Counted from the first letter of the stretch, positions 8,215 to 15,172 are shown. The stretch: 22,513 nt of DNA from an uncultured Collinsella sp. (GCA_900543945.1 UQTN01000023.1:1-22513), one strand, 5' to 3'. Notes: generated by a model from the sequence alone, not told the origin. A program made the numbers and translations.

Positions 8215-9936
8215 ATGACCCGAGCAATGTATATGTCTAAGCTCTATGCGCCGACGCTTAAAGAGGATCCGGCGGACGCTGAGCTCGCCAGCCACCGCCT
8301 GCTGCTCCGTGCCGGCATGATCCGCAAGGAGGCCGCAGGTCTCTACTCCTACCTGCCGCTCGCATGGCGCTCGATTCGCAAGATTGAGAACATCGTGCGC
8401 GACGAGATGGACGCCGCCGGCGCCCAGGAGCTTATGATGCCCATTATGGTCGACGCCGAGTTGTGGCGTGAGTCCGGCCGTATCGATGCCTATGGCAAGG
8501 AGCTTGTGCGCTTTGACGACCGTCATGGTCGCGAGTTCGTGCTGGGCCCCACGCACGAGGAGACCGTCACGGCCCTGGTGCGCAACGAGCTGCGCTCCTA
8601 TAAGCAGCTGCCAGTGAACCTCTATCACATCCAGGATAAGTTCCGCGACGAGTTCCGTCCCCGTTTTGGCCTGATGCGCGGTCGCGAGTTCATCATGAAG
8701 GATGCCTACAGCTTCTCCGCCACGCAGGAGAGCTTGCAGGAGGAGTATGACAAGATGAAGCAGGCCTACGCTAACATTTGCGAGCGCTGCTACATCAAGG
8801 CTCTGCCCGTTGTCGCCGACTCCGGCGAGATCGGCGGCGACACCTCCGTCGAGTACATGGCTCTTGCTGACGCTGGTGAGGCTTCACTGGTCTACTGCGA
8901 CGATTGCGGCTTTGCCGCCGATGACGAGGCCGCGAGCACTAAGGTGGTCGTGGCCGAGGGCCCCGGCGATGGTAAGCTCACCAAGGTCGAGACCCCGGGT
9001 ATGGGCACCATTGAGGCCGTCGCTAAGTTCTTTGGGTTCCCCGAGAACGGCACGCGCAAGTCCCTGGCGCTCATCGATGCCGAGGGCAAGCCCGTCGTGG
9101 CCATCGTCCCGGGCGATCATGAGCTCAACGACTGCAAGGCCGAGCATGTCTTTGGCAAGGGTTATCGCATGATGACGGACGAGGAGCTTCAGACCTACGG
9201 TCTGCACAAGGGCTTTATCGGACCGGTTAACTTGCCCGAGGGCATCCGTCTGGTGTGCGACGAGAGCCTGCGCGAGTCCAAGCAGTGGGCCTGCGGTGCC
9301 AACGAGGTCGATTATCACTTTATCGGTGCCTGCCCCGAGCGCGACTTTACCGTCGATGAGTGGGCAGATCTGGTCACCGTCGTTGCCGGCGATCCCTGCC
9401 CGCACTGCGGCAAGCCGCTCTCTGCTGCTCGCGGCATCGAGGTCTCGCAGGTCTTCCAGCTGGGTACCAAGTATTCCGAGGCCATGGGCGCCACCTTTAT
9501 GGACGAGGACGGCAAGGAGAAGCCGCTTATCATGGGTTGCTACGGCGTGGGCGTGTCCCGCTCGCTTGCTGCCGTCGTGGAGCAGCACAACGACGAGCAC
9601 GGTATCGTCTGGCCGGTTTCCGTTGCCCCGTACGAGGTCGCTGTGATTCCGCTCGATCCCAAGAAGGAGGAGTGCGCAACCGTCTGCGACCAAATCGTCG
9701 AGGGCTTGTGCGCCGAGGGTATCGAGGTCGTCGTCGACGACCGTGACGAGCGTCCCGGCTTTAAGTTTGCCGATAACGACCTTATGGGATTCCCGTATCA
9801 GGTGGTGCTTGGCAAGCGTGGCCTTAAGAATGGCACCGTTGAGCTCAAGGACCGTGCCACGGGCGAGCGCGAGGACGTGGCGATTGACGAGGTCGTCGCC
9901 AAGGTTGCCGAGCTTGTTAAGGCGGCCCGCCGTTAA
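8215..9936 (+). CDS. proS: Prolyl-tRNA synthetase, bacterial type with editing domain
   Basis: Class II aminoacyl-tRNA synthetase that charges tRNA-Pro. The product is 573 aa, the length of the bacterial form with an editing insertion. The N-terminal block MSKLYAPTLKEDPADAELAS is characteristic. Motif 2 (FRDEFRPRFGLMRGREFIMK) starts near residue 143. The editing insertion spans roughly 225-390. Motif 3 (GCYGVGVSRSLAAVVEQ) starts at about residue 441, followed by the anticodon-binding domain. ATG 8215 follows the ispG stop with no gap and uses GAGGAG at 8203-8208. It is the last gene of the unit that begins at pyrH, followed by two terminators. Confidence 0.97.
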   Translation: MTRAMYMSKLYAPTLKEDPADAELASHRLLLRAGMIRKEAAGLYSYLPLAWRSIRKIENIVRDEMDAAGAQELMMPIMVDAELWRESGRIDAYGKELVRFDDRHGREFVLGPTHEETVTALVRNELRSYKQLPVNLYHIQDKFRDEFRPRFGLMRGREFIMKDAYSFSATQESLQEEYDKMKQAYANICERCYIKALPVVADSGEIGGDTSVEYMALADAGEASLVYCDDCGFAADDEAASTKVVVAEGPGDGKLTKVETPGMGTIEAVAKFFGFPENGTRKSLALIDAEGKPVVAIVPGDHELNDCKAEHVFGKGYRMMTDEELQTYGLHKGFIGPVNLPEGIRLVCDESLRESKQWACGANEVDYHFIGACPERDFTVDEWADLVTVVAGDPCPHCGKPLSAARGIEVSQVFQLGTKYSEAMGATFMDEDGKEKPLIMGCYGVGVSRSLAAVVEQHNDEHGIVWPVSVAPYEVAVIPLDPKKEECATVCDQIVEGLCAEGIEVVVDDRDERPGFKFADNDLMGFPYQVVLGKRGLKNGTVELKDRATGEREDVAIDEVVAKVAELVKAARR

Positions 9937-9967
9937 TCGACGTTTCTGCTATTAGATGTAATTGCGG

Positions 9968-10014
9968 GACTGCTCCGTATCTCTCTTAGGAAGAGATGCG
10001 GAGCAGTCTATTTT
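9968..10014 (+). terminator. Intrinsic terminator after proS
   Basis: A 17-bp stem (arms 9968-9984 and 9992-10008) has one G-T wobble and a 7-nt loop, and is followed by TATTTT. It closes the pyrH-proS unit. Confidence 0.88.
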
Positions 10015-10042
10015 GTTGCGTGAATAAACTCGATGGGTAAAG

Positions 10043-10080
10043 GAAAACCCCACAGCCCATATGAGCTGCGGGGTTTTCTT
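10043..10080. terminator. Second, probably bidirectional terminator between proS and the convergent kinase gene
   Basis: GAAAACCCC at 10043-10051 pairs with GGGGTTTTC at 10070-10078, and the stem continues through CAGC/GCTG with one A-C mismatch. A-rich and T-rich arms on both sides make it readable as a terminator in either direction. The genes converge here, so it probably serves both proS (+) and the kinase gene (-). Confidence 0.75.
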
Positions 10081-10112
10081 GTGCCTCCGATGCGAAATAA
10101 ATCGCTCAGATA

Positions 10113-10877
10113 TTACTGATAATCGACGACGTCGATCCAGTTCTTCAGGAACTCATCGTTCACGTTGCGCTTACGAGCGAGCTCGGAAGCGGCGACGATG
10201 CTCGTCCACTGACGCACGACCTGCATGGGCATGTCGGCGCGGCCGCAGTAGAGCTCCAGGTAGGCCTCGGCCTGATCCTTGCTGTTGAGGGCGAAGAGCA
10301 GGTAGGTGGTGGCAACGTCGGCAGCAGGGGAGCCCTGGGTGGCGTGTGCCCAGTCGCACACATAGAGCTGGCCGTCGTCGCCGACGATGACGTTGGAGGG
10401 GTTGAAGTCGCCGTGGCAGACCTTGAACTCCTTGGTCATGCCGTCCAGACGCTCCTGAAGGTTGTAGCGCGTGGTGGCATTGAGCTGATCAAGGCTGTCG
10501 ATCATGCGGGCGAACTTGTCGCGCTGACGGTTGAGCAGCGGGGAGGTGTAGCCGTGGATCTCGATTTGGAGGTCGACGAACATCTCGAGATACTCACCAA
10601 AGCGCTGGGGCTCGGCAGTCATCTTCTCGGCAAGGGTGGTGCCCGGAACCTTCTCGGTCACGAGCGCCCAGCCGTTGGCGTTCTCGAGCTGGGAAACCTC
10701 GAGAGCCTTGGGGCTGCGGATGCCGCACTCATTGATGCGGGCAAGATTCAAAGCCTCGTTGAACACGTCGGAGACAGGCTTGGTCTCGTTAAAGACCTTG
10801 ACAATCTTGTCGCCCAGGTCGTAAACGACCTTGTTGCCACGGCGGACGAGCTCGGTCTTGGAATCGGGTAGCAGCAT
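10113..10877 (-). CDS. Aminoglycoside/choline phosphotransferase-fold small-molecule kinase
   Basis: A 254-aa APH-family (protein-kinase-like) phosphotransferase. The N-lobe is short (VYDLGDKIVKVFN, with candidate ATP-binding Lys24 or Lys27). The catalytic loop CHGDFNPSNVIV is at 154-165, with His155, Asp157 and Asn162. The metal-binding Asp of CDWAHATQGSPAADVAT is at 175. The substrate cannot be read from the sequence; choline, fructosamine or other sugar-like substrates are possible, and there is no sign of resistance-gene context. The start is supported by AAAGGAT at 10884-10890 on the minus strand. It lies 88 nt downstream of adhE on the same strand, separated by a strong hairpin, so it may receive read-through transcription. 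Confidence 0.85.
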   Translation of the reverse strand: MLLPDSKTELVRRGNKVVYDLGDKIVKVFNETKPVSDVFNEALNLARINECGIRSPKALEVSQLENANGWALVTEKVPGTTLAEKMTAEPQRFGEYLEMFVDLQIEIHGYTSPLLNRQRDKFARMIDSLDQLNATTRYNLQERLDGMTKEFKVCHGDFNPSNVIVGDDGQLYVCDWAHATQGSPAADVATTYLLFALNSKDQAEAYLELYCGRADMPMQVVRQWTSIVAASELARKRNVNDEFLKNWIDVVDYQ

Positions 10878-10909
10878 GGTTGCATCCTTTCAACGATGCG
10901 ATAGAAGCG

Positions 10910-10948
10910 ACGGCGGGGGTGTGTGAAACACCCGTGCACCCCCGCCGT
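10910..10948 (-). terminator. GC-rich hairpin between adhE and the kinase gene
   Basis: A perfect 12-bp stem (ACGGCGGGGGTG at 10910-10921 with CACCCCCGCCGT at 10937-10948) encloses a 15-nt loop. A competing shorter hairpin (GGGTGT with ACACCC) overlaps it. Read on the minus strand there is no T-run after the stem, so it is not a canonical terminator. It may be a partial terminator, an RNA-stabilising 3' end of the adhE message, or a processing site. Confidence 0.55.
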
Positions 10949-10965
10949 TAAAAACCGTGCTAAAA

Positions 10966-13614
10966 CTAGCAGACGGCGTAGTCCTGAGGCTCGCGGCCGT
11001 AGTAGGCGTCCAGGTAGAGCTCCTTGATCTCGCTCATGAGCGGGTAGCGCGGGTTGGCGCCGGTGCACTGGTCGTTGAATGCCTGCTCGGTCATCTCGTC
11101 GAGGGTGTCGAGGAAGTACTGCTCGTCAACACCGTAGTCGGCGATGGTCTTCTTGACACCGATGAAGTCCTTGAGCTCCTCGAGCTTCGTGATGAAGTTC
11201 TCGAAGACCTCCTTGTCGTCCTTGCCCTCGATGCCGCAGTACTTGGCCATCTCGGCGTAGTTGTGCAGCGCGTTGGGGTAAGGATACTGGGAGAACGTGC
11301 CCATCTTGACGGGAGCCTCGGCGGCGTTGTAGCGCATAACGCGGGTCAGGATGACGGCGTTGGCGAGGCCGTGGGGCAGGTGATGGAAGGCGCCGAGCTT
11401 GTGAGCCATGGAGTGGTTGAGGCCCAGGAAGGCGTTGGCGAAGGCCATACCGGCCATGCAGGAGGCGTTGTGCATCTCCTCGCGGGCATGCGGGTCCTTG
11501 GCGCCGTTCGTGAAGCTGGAGGGCAGGTTCTCGAAGACGAGCTTAGCAGCGCGCTCGGAGAGGCCCTTGGTGTAGTCGGAAGCCATGATGGAGACATAGG
11601 ACTCGATGGCGTGGGTCATGACGTCGATGCCGGAGGCAGCGGTCAGGCCGCGCGGGGCGGTCATGCAGTTGTCGGCGTCGACGATAGCCATGTTGGGGAG
11701 CAGCGCGTAGTCGGCGAGCGGCCACTTGATGCCGGTCTCCTTGTCGGTGATGATGGCGAACGGCGTGCACTCGGAGCCGGTACCCGAAGAGGTCGGGACG
11801 GCGACGAAGTAGGCCTTCTTGCCCATCTCGGGGAAAGTGAAGATACGCTTGCGGATGTCCATGAAGTCCATGGCCATGTCCTCAAACTTGCACTCGGGGT
11901 GCTCGTACATCATCCACATGATCTTGCCGGCGTCCATAGCGGAGCCACCGCCGACGGCGATGATCACGTCAGGCTCAAAGAGAGCCATCTGCTTGGCGCC
12001 GCGACGTGCGCACTGCAGCGACGGATCGGGCTCGACGTCGTAGAAGCAGTCGTGGGCGATGCCCATCTCGTCGAGCTTGGCCTCGATGGCGCGGGTGTTG
12101 CCATTCTTGAAGAGGAACTGGTCGGTGACGATGAAGGCGCGCTTCTTGCCCATGACGGTACCGAGCTCGTCGAGGGCGACGGGCGTGGAACCCTTCTTGA
12201 AGTAGACCTTCTCGGGAGCGCGGAACCACAGCATGTTCTCACGGCGCTCGGCCACAGTCTTAACGTTGATCAAGTGCTTCACCCCAACGTTCTCGGAGAC
12301 GGAGTTGCCGCCCCAGGAGCCGCAGCCCAGGGTCAGAGACGGCTTCATGCCAAAGTTGTACAGGTCACCGATGCCGCCGTGCGAAGACGGGGTGTTGATG
12401 ACGATACGGCAGGCCTTCATGACGTGCTCGAACAGGCTGATCTTCTCGGCCTGGGCGGGGTGCACGTACAGAGAGGCGGTGTGGCCCGGGCCACCGGCGA
12501 GCACCAGGTGCTCGGCCTTGTCGACGGCCTCCTGGAAGTCCTTGGCGTGGTACATGGCCAGGACCGGGGAGAGCTTCTCGTGGGAGAACTCCTCCTTGGC
12601 GGGGTCGGTGGAGGTGACCTCGGCGATCAGGATCTTGGTCTTGGCGGGAACCTCGATGCCGGCGAGCTCGGCGATCTTGGCGGCAGCCATGCCGGGGATG
12701 CGGTGATCGAGGGCGCCGTTCTTGAACATGGCGGCACGCAGGGCCTCCATCTCGGCACCCTGCTTGACGAAGTAGCAGCCACGCTTCTGGAACTCGGCCT
12801 TGACCTGGTCATAGATGGTGTCGATGACGGTCACGGACTGCTCGGAAGCGCAGATCATGCCGTTGTCGAAGGTCTTTGAGTGGATGATGGAGTTGACGGC
12901 GAGCAGCACGTCGGCGGTGTCGTCGATGACGACCGGGGTGTTACCGGCGCCAACGCCCAGGGCGGGCTTGCCCGAGGAGTAGGCGGCCTTGACCATGCCC
13001 GGGCCACCGGTGGCGAGGATGATGTCGACGTCGCGCATGACCATGTTGGTCAGCTCGATGGAGGGGACATCGACCCAGCCGATGATGCCCTCGGGGGCAC
13101 CGGCCTTGACGGCGGCGTCAAGCACGAGCTTAGCGGCGGCGATGGTGCACTTGGCGGCAGCCGGGTGCGGGGAGATGATGATGGCGTTGCGGGTCTTCAG
13201 GCTGATCAGCGTCTTGAAGATCGCAGTGGAGGTGGGGTTGGTCGTCGGGATGACGGCGCCCACGATGCCGATGGGCTCGGCGATCTTGGTGATGCCGTAG
13301 GCCTCGTCGCGCTCCAGGACACCACAGGTCTTGGTGTTCTTGTAAGCGTTGTAGATGTACTCTGCGGCGTAGTGGTTCTTGATGACCTTGTCCTCAAGAA
13401 CGCCGCGGCCGGTCTCCTCGATGGCCATCTTCGCCAACGGGATACGAGCCTTGTTGGCGGCCATGGCGGCCTCATAGAAGATCTTGTCGACCTGCTCCTG
13501 CGTGTACGTAGCAAAAAGCGCCTGGGCCTCTCGCATCTGAGCGAGCTTAGCCTCAAGCGCCTCTACGTTGTCCACAATTGCGGGAGTAGTGTTTTCCGGT
13601 GACTTTTTCACCAT
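10966..13614 (-). CDS. adhE: Bifunctional acetaldehyde-CoA dehydrogenase / iron alcohol dehydrogenase
   Basis: Reduces acetyl-CoA to acetaldehyde and then to ethanol, regenerating two NAD+ in anaerobic fermentation; forms filamentous spirosomes in other bacteria. The 882-aa product is full length. The N-terminal aldehyde dehydrogenase half (to about 440) has the catalytic Cys255 in NGMICASEQS and the GVGAGNTPVVID loop. The C-terminal iron-dependent alcohol dehydrogenase half has GGGSAMDAGKIMW, the PTSSGTGSECTPF loop, and metal-binding histidines in HSMAHKLGAFHHLPHG. AAGGAG at 13621-13626 (minus strand) sits 6 nt before ATG 13614. The gene stands alone behind its own promoter, separated from the pyrimidine and translation genes around it. 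Confidence 0.97.
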   Translation of the reverse strand: MVKKSPENTTPAIVDNVEALEAKLAQMREAQALFATYTQEQVDKIFYEAAMAANKARIPLAKMAIEETGRGVLEDKVIKNHYAAEYIYNAYKNTKTCGVLERDEAYGITKIAEPIGIVGAVIPTTNPTSTAIFKTLISLKTRNAIIISPHPAAAKCTIAAAKLVLDAAVKAGAPEGIIGWVDVPSIELTNMVMRDVDIILATGGPGMVKAAYSSGKPALGVGAGNTPVVIDDTADVLLAVNSIIHSKTFDNGMICASEQSVTVIDTIYDQVKAEFQKRGCYFVKQGAEMEALRAAMFKNGALDHRIPGMAAAKIAELAGIEVPAKTKILIAEVTSTDPAKEEFSHEKLSPVLAMYHAKDFQEAVDKAEHLVLAGGPGHTASLYVHPAQAEKISLFEHVMKACRIVINTPSSHGGIGDLYNFGMKPSLTLGCGSWGGNSVSENVGVKHLINVKTVAERRENMLWFRAPEKVYFKKGSTPVALDELGTVMGKKRAFIVTDQFLFKNGNTRAIEAKLDEMGIAHDCFYDVEPDPSLQCARRGAKQMALFEPDVIIAVGGGSAMDAGKIMWMMYEHPECKFEDMAMDFMDIRKRIFTFPEMGKKAYFVAVPTSSGTGSECTPFAIITDKETGIKWPLADYALLPNMAIVDADNCMTAPRGLTAASGIDVMTHAIESYVSIMASDYTKGLSERAAKLVFENLPSSFTNGAKDPHAREEMHNASCMAGMAFANAFLGLNHSMAHKLGAFHHLPHGLANAVILTRVMRYNAAEAPVKMGTFSQYPYPNALHNYAEMAKYCGIEGKDDKEVFENFITKLEELKDFIGVKKTIADYGVDEQYFLDTLDEMTEQAFNDQCTGANPRYPLMSEIKELYLDAYYGREPQDYAVC

Positions 13615-13654
13615 TTGTGTCTCCTTGCGATCGGAGATTTACCCTACGAGATGC

Positions 13655-13663
13655 ATGATAGCA
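13655..13663 (-). promoter_or_regulatory. Candidate adhE promoter (extended -10)
   Basis: On the minus strand TGCTATCAT forms an extended -10 about 40 nt upstream of the adhE ATG. No clear -35 is visible at standard spacing; CTGACC occurs 21 nt upstream, which is too far. The extended -10 and the upstream inverted repeat suggest an activator-assisted promoter, but this is inference. Confidence 0.45.
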
Positions 13664-13708
13664 AGAAATAATTCGGCGAACGGTCAGATTCCCGTAAAAG
13701 ACAAACTA

Positions 13709-13734
13709 AAACGCTTCAATCAAATGAACCGTTT
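13709..13734. promoter_or_regulatory. Inverted repeat upstream of adhE, candidate operator
   Basis: AAACGCTTCA (13709-13718) and TGAACCGTTT (13725-13734) form a 10-bp inverted repeat with one mismatch and a 6-nt AT-rich spacer. It lies about 50 nt upstream of the candidate adhE -10. The two-fold symmetry and AT-rich setting fit a dimeric regulator site. It does not match the usual Rex consensus (TTGTG...CACAA). The regulator is unknown. Confidence 0.4.
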
Positions 13735-13767
13735 CAACTAAATCTATCTGCCCAATGCATCGCCCCG

Positions 13768-13793
13768 CTCATTGGGGACAGACTTACATGAGT
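13768..13793 (+). repeat. Left repeat R1, full-length REP-like hairpin unit
   Basis: CTCAT, the core TGGGGACAGACTTAC, and ATGAG(T). The ends are complementary, so a single strand folds as a hairpin with the core in the loop. It has one base different from the right-hand copy R4 in the core. Confidence 0.85.
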
Positions 13794-13798
13794 GCTTT

Positions 13799-13820
13799 CA
13801 CTCATTGGGGACAGACATGG
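13799..13820 (+). repeat. Left repeat R2, truncated unit
   Basis: CACTCATTGGGGACAGACAT is followed by GG; the TTAG-ATGAGT half is missing. Its first bases pair with the end of R1: ATGAGTG (13788-13794) and CACTCAT (13799-13805) form a 7-bp stem with a CTTT loop, joining R1 and R2 in one foldable structure. Confidence 0.75.
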
Positions 13821-13865
13821 ATTTGCGATTTTGCCGTTCTGGGCCTGTTTTTGGCGCGGATTGGC

Positions 13866-13871
13866 TATAAA
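13866..13871 (+). promoter_or_regulatory. Candidate -10 for the transposase gene
   Basis: TATAAA lies 76 nt upstream of the transposase ATG in the stretch between the left repeats and the gene. There is no convincing -35. The call is weak and based on pattern and position only. Confidence 0.3.
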
Positions 13872-13946
13872 TAGGTCACAGACTCAGCATTTCGCGTTCC
13901 TTCTCTCCTTTTAGGTGTTGCCTGTACGGCTTTGAAAGGAGAGACC

Positions 13947-14723
13947 ATGCCCCGATGCGCCCGCGAAATTTCGCTCACCGGCTATTACCACGTCTTTGAC
14001 CGCGGCAACTCCAAACAGATCATTTTTGAAGACGACTCCGACCGGTATCGTTTCTTATCGGACATCTCGGACAGGTTCGCGTGCCATGACGTGGCGGTGT
14101 TGGCCTGGTGCCTTATGGACAACCACTTCCATTTGATGGTTGATGATCCATTTGACAACCTTTCAAAGGCAATGCAGTGCGCGCTGACGGCCTATGCCAA
14201 GTATTTCAATGCGAAAACAGGAAGAACGGGCCACCTGTTTGATAATCGCTATTCGCGGGTCGCGGTCGAGTCGGACACGCAGGCGGTGCAGTTACTCGAT
14301 TATATCCATCTCAATCCTGTGAAAGGCGCGCTCGGCTCGCTCGATTCGTACCGCTGGTCAAGCTTCAAGGCATATCAACTGGGCTACGATCCCTTTGATA
14401 TCTGCGATGCGGCCCCTATGCTCGATATTGTCGGGGGTTCCCGTCGCTATTGCGAGCATATCGAGGAAGTCGCCGGACGAATCTGGTCAGTGGAGATTCT
14501 TCCGCGCCGACGGATCCCCGATGAGGATGCTCTTGTCGTCGCGCGCGAAGTCCTGCCGAGCATAGATCCTGCGCTGCTCAAGGCCCTGCCACGCCCCGAA
14601 CGCGATGTCTGTCTGCTAAGGCTCAGGCGGGCCCATCTCACGGTCAAGCAAATTGCCCGCATCACCGGTATCGGCGCTACAAGCGTGACCAAGGCCACTG
14701 CAGGCTGGAACGAGGCGGCCTGA
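13947..14723 (+). CDS. REP-associated tyrosine transposase (Y1, HUH family)
   Basis: Single-strand DNA transposase of the IS200-like/RAYT group (Transposase_17 type). The 258-aa product has the N-terminal GYYHVFDRGNSKQIIFEDD block. The HUH motif is HFH at residues 60-62 (LMDNHFHLMV). The likely nucleophile is Tyr119 in YIHLNPVKGALG, followed by SYRWSSFKAY. All three are family landmarks. A C-terminal helix-turn-helix-like segment (LTVKQIARITGIGATSVTKA) is typical of longer RAYTs. ATG 13947 has GAAAGGAGA upstream; the TTG at 13932 precedes that site and is rejected. The frame is intact, so the protein may be active. Its expected substrates are the flanking hairpin repeats. Confidence 0.92.
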   Translation: MPRCAREISLTGYYHVFDRGNSKQIIFEDDSDRYRFLSDISDRFACHDVAVLAWCLMDNHFHLMVDDPFDNLSKAMQCALTAYAKYFNAKTGRTGHLFDNRYSRVAVESDTQAVQLLDYIHLNPVKGALGSLDSYRWSSFKAYQLGYDPFDICDAAPMLDIVGGSRRYCEHIEEVAGRIWSVEILPRRRIPDEDALVVAREVLPSIDPALLKALPRPERDVCLLRLRRAHLTVKQIARITGIGATSVTKATAGWNEAA

Positions 14724-14766
14724 AGTATGGATTGGGGCCGATCGATGCACTGTGAGCTTAGGAAAG

Positions 14767-14795
14767 CACTCATCTAAGTCTGTCCCCAATGCGTG
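14767..14795 (-). repeat. Right repeat R3
   Basis: CACTCAT, the reverse-complement core CTAAGTCTGTCCCCA, then ATGCGTG. Inverted relative to the left copies. The terminal stem has one mismatch (ATGCGTG instead of ATGAGTG). Confidence 0.85.
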
Positions 14796-14800
14796 AAAAA

Positions 14801-14827
14801 ACTCATCTAAGTCTGTCCCCAATGAGT
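14801..14827 (-). repeat. Right repeat R4, complete unit
   Basis: ACTCAT, the core CTAAGTCTGTCCCCA, then ATGAGT. The 6-bp terminal stem is perfect, making this the cleanest example of the hairpin unit. Confidence 0.88.
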
Positions 14828-14829
14828 GT

Positions 14830-14846
14830 ATGTCCCCAATGAGTGC
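14830..14846 (-). repeat. Right repeat R5, truncated unit
   Basis: ATGTCCCCAATGAGTGC lacks the first half of the unit, the mirror image of truncated R2 on the left. It ends against the A-run that is the U-tract of the rpmB terminator on the opposite strand. Confidence 0.75.
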
Positions 14847-14879
14847 AAAAAGGCGCCCTCCGTAGGGGAGGACGCCTTT
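14847..14879 (-). terminator. Intrinsic terminator of rpmB
   Basis: Arms AAAGGCG-CCTCC and GGAGG-CGCCTTT (one mismatch) form a GC-rich stem with a short loop. Read on the minus strand the stem is followed by five T residues. It lies about 70 nt beyond the rpmB stop. Confidence 0.82.
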
Positions 14880-14947
14880 GGTAAGTTCTATGTGAACGCG
14901 AGGTCTTTGACCCGGAGAGTCCGAGGTACTTGTTGGTAAGACCTTAT

Positions 14948-15136
14948 TTAGGAGCGCGCAACCTTGCCGGACTTGAGGCAGGTGGAGCAAACGTTCATCT
15001 TGCGACGGTGACCGTCGACGACGACGTAGACGCGCTGGATGTTGGGGCGGAACTTACGGTTGGTGACGCGGTGAGAGTGGCTGATGGAGCGACCGGCAAC
15101 GGGGTGCTTACCGCAAACTTCGCAAACTTTGGACAT
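14948..15136 (-). CDS. rpmB: 50S ribosomal protein L28, zinc-binding form
   Basis: Large-subunit ribosomal protein. The 62-aa product begins MSKVCEVCGKHPVAGRSISH and contains the family's HRVTNRKFRPNIQRV segment. Two CxxC pairs (VCEVCG near the N-terminus, VCSTCLKSG near the C-terminus) form the zinc ribbon of the Cys-containing L28 paralogue class. ATG 15136 is preceded by AGGAGGGT on the minus strand; a longer in-frame extension upstream has no ribosome binding site and is rejected. It is monocistronic, with its own promoter and terminator, divergent from the pyr operon. Confidence 0.96.
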   Translation of the reverse strand: MSKVCEVCGKHPVAGRSISHSHRVTNRKFRPNIQRVYVVVDGHRRKMNVCSTCLKSGKVARS

Positions 15137-15152
15137 AACTGACCCTCCTTGG

Positions 15153-15172
15153 GCGACAAACGAACATGTCGC
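15153..15172 (-). other. Small hairpin in the rpmB 5' leader
   Basis: GCGACA (15153-15158) and TGTCGC (15167-15172) form a 6-bp stem with an 8-nt loop in the short leader, directly upstream of the AAGGAGGG ribosome binding site on the minus strand. It could affect L28 translation. No known ribosomal-protein leader was recognised. Confidence 0.35.

Larger units (their letters stand above)
13768..14846. mobile_element. REP-associated Y1 transposase locus with inverted flanking repeat clusters
   Basis: A single Y1/HUH transposase gene is bracketed by copies of one short hairpin repeat. There are two copies on the left (13768-13793 and 13799-13820), read as ATTGGGGACAGAC on the plus strand. There are three on the right (14767-14846), read as its reverse complement. 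The right cluster ends exactly at the terminator of rpmB, which is otherwise intact. No target-site duplication is obvious. Given limits are the outermost visible repeat copies, so true ends may differ. RAYT loci are usually domesticated single-copy genes with scattered repeats, so transposition of the whole unit is not shown. Confidence 0.75.

Noticed and set aside
8190..8215. A T-box riboswitch controlling proS
   Set aside because: There is no leader: proS starts immediately after the ispG stop, so no room exists for a T-box.
10957..12879. A 640-codon open frame on the plus strand, opposite adhE
   Set aside because: Its translation is a low-complexity run of Gly, Val, Leu, Asp and His, as expected from reading the complement of a GC-rich gene. 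AdhE on the other strand is unmistakable.
13620..13740. A Rex (redox) operator upstream of adhE
   Set aside because: No TTGTG...CACAA palindrome was found; the inverted repeat present has a different sequence.
13768..14846. The repeated TTGGGGACAGAC units as a possible CRISPR array
   Set aside because: Copies occur in opposite orientations, are irregularly spaced by only a few bases within each cluster, and flank a transposase gene instead of unique spacers.
14880..14947. A possible tRNA or small RNA between rpmB and its terminator
   Set aside because: No cloverleaf, T-loop or acceptor stem could be built on either strand; it is best read as the rpmB 3' untranslated region.
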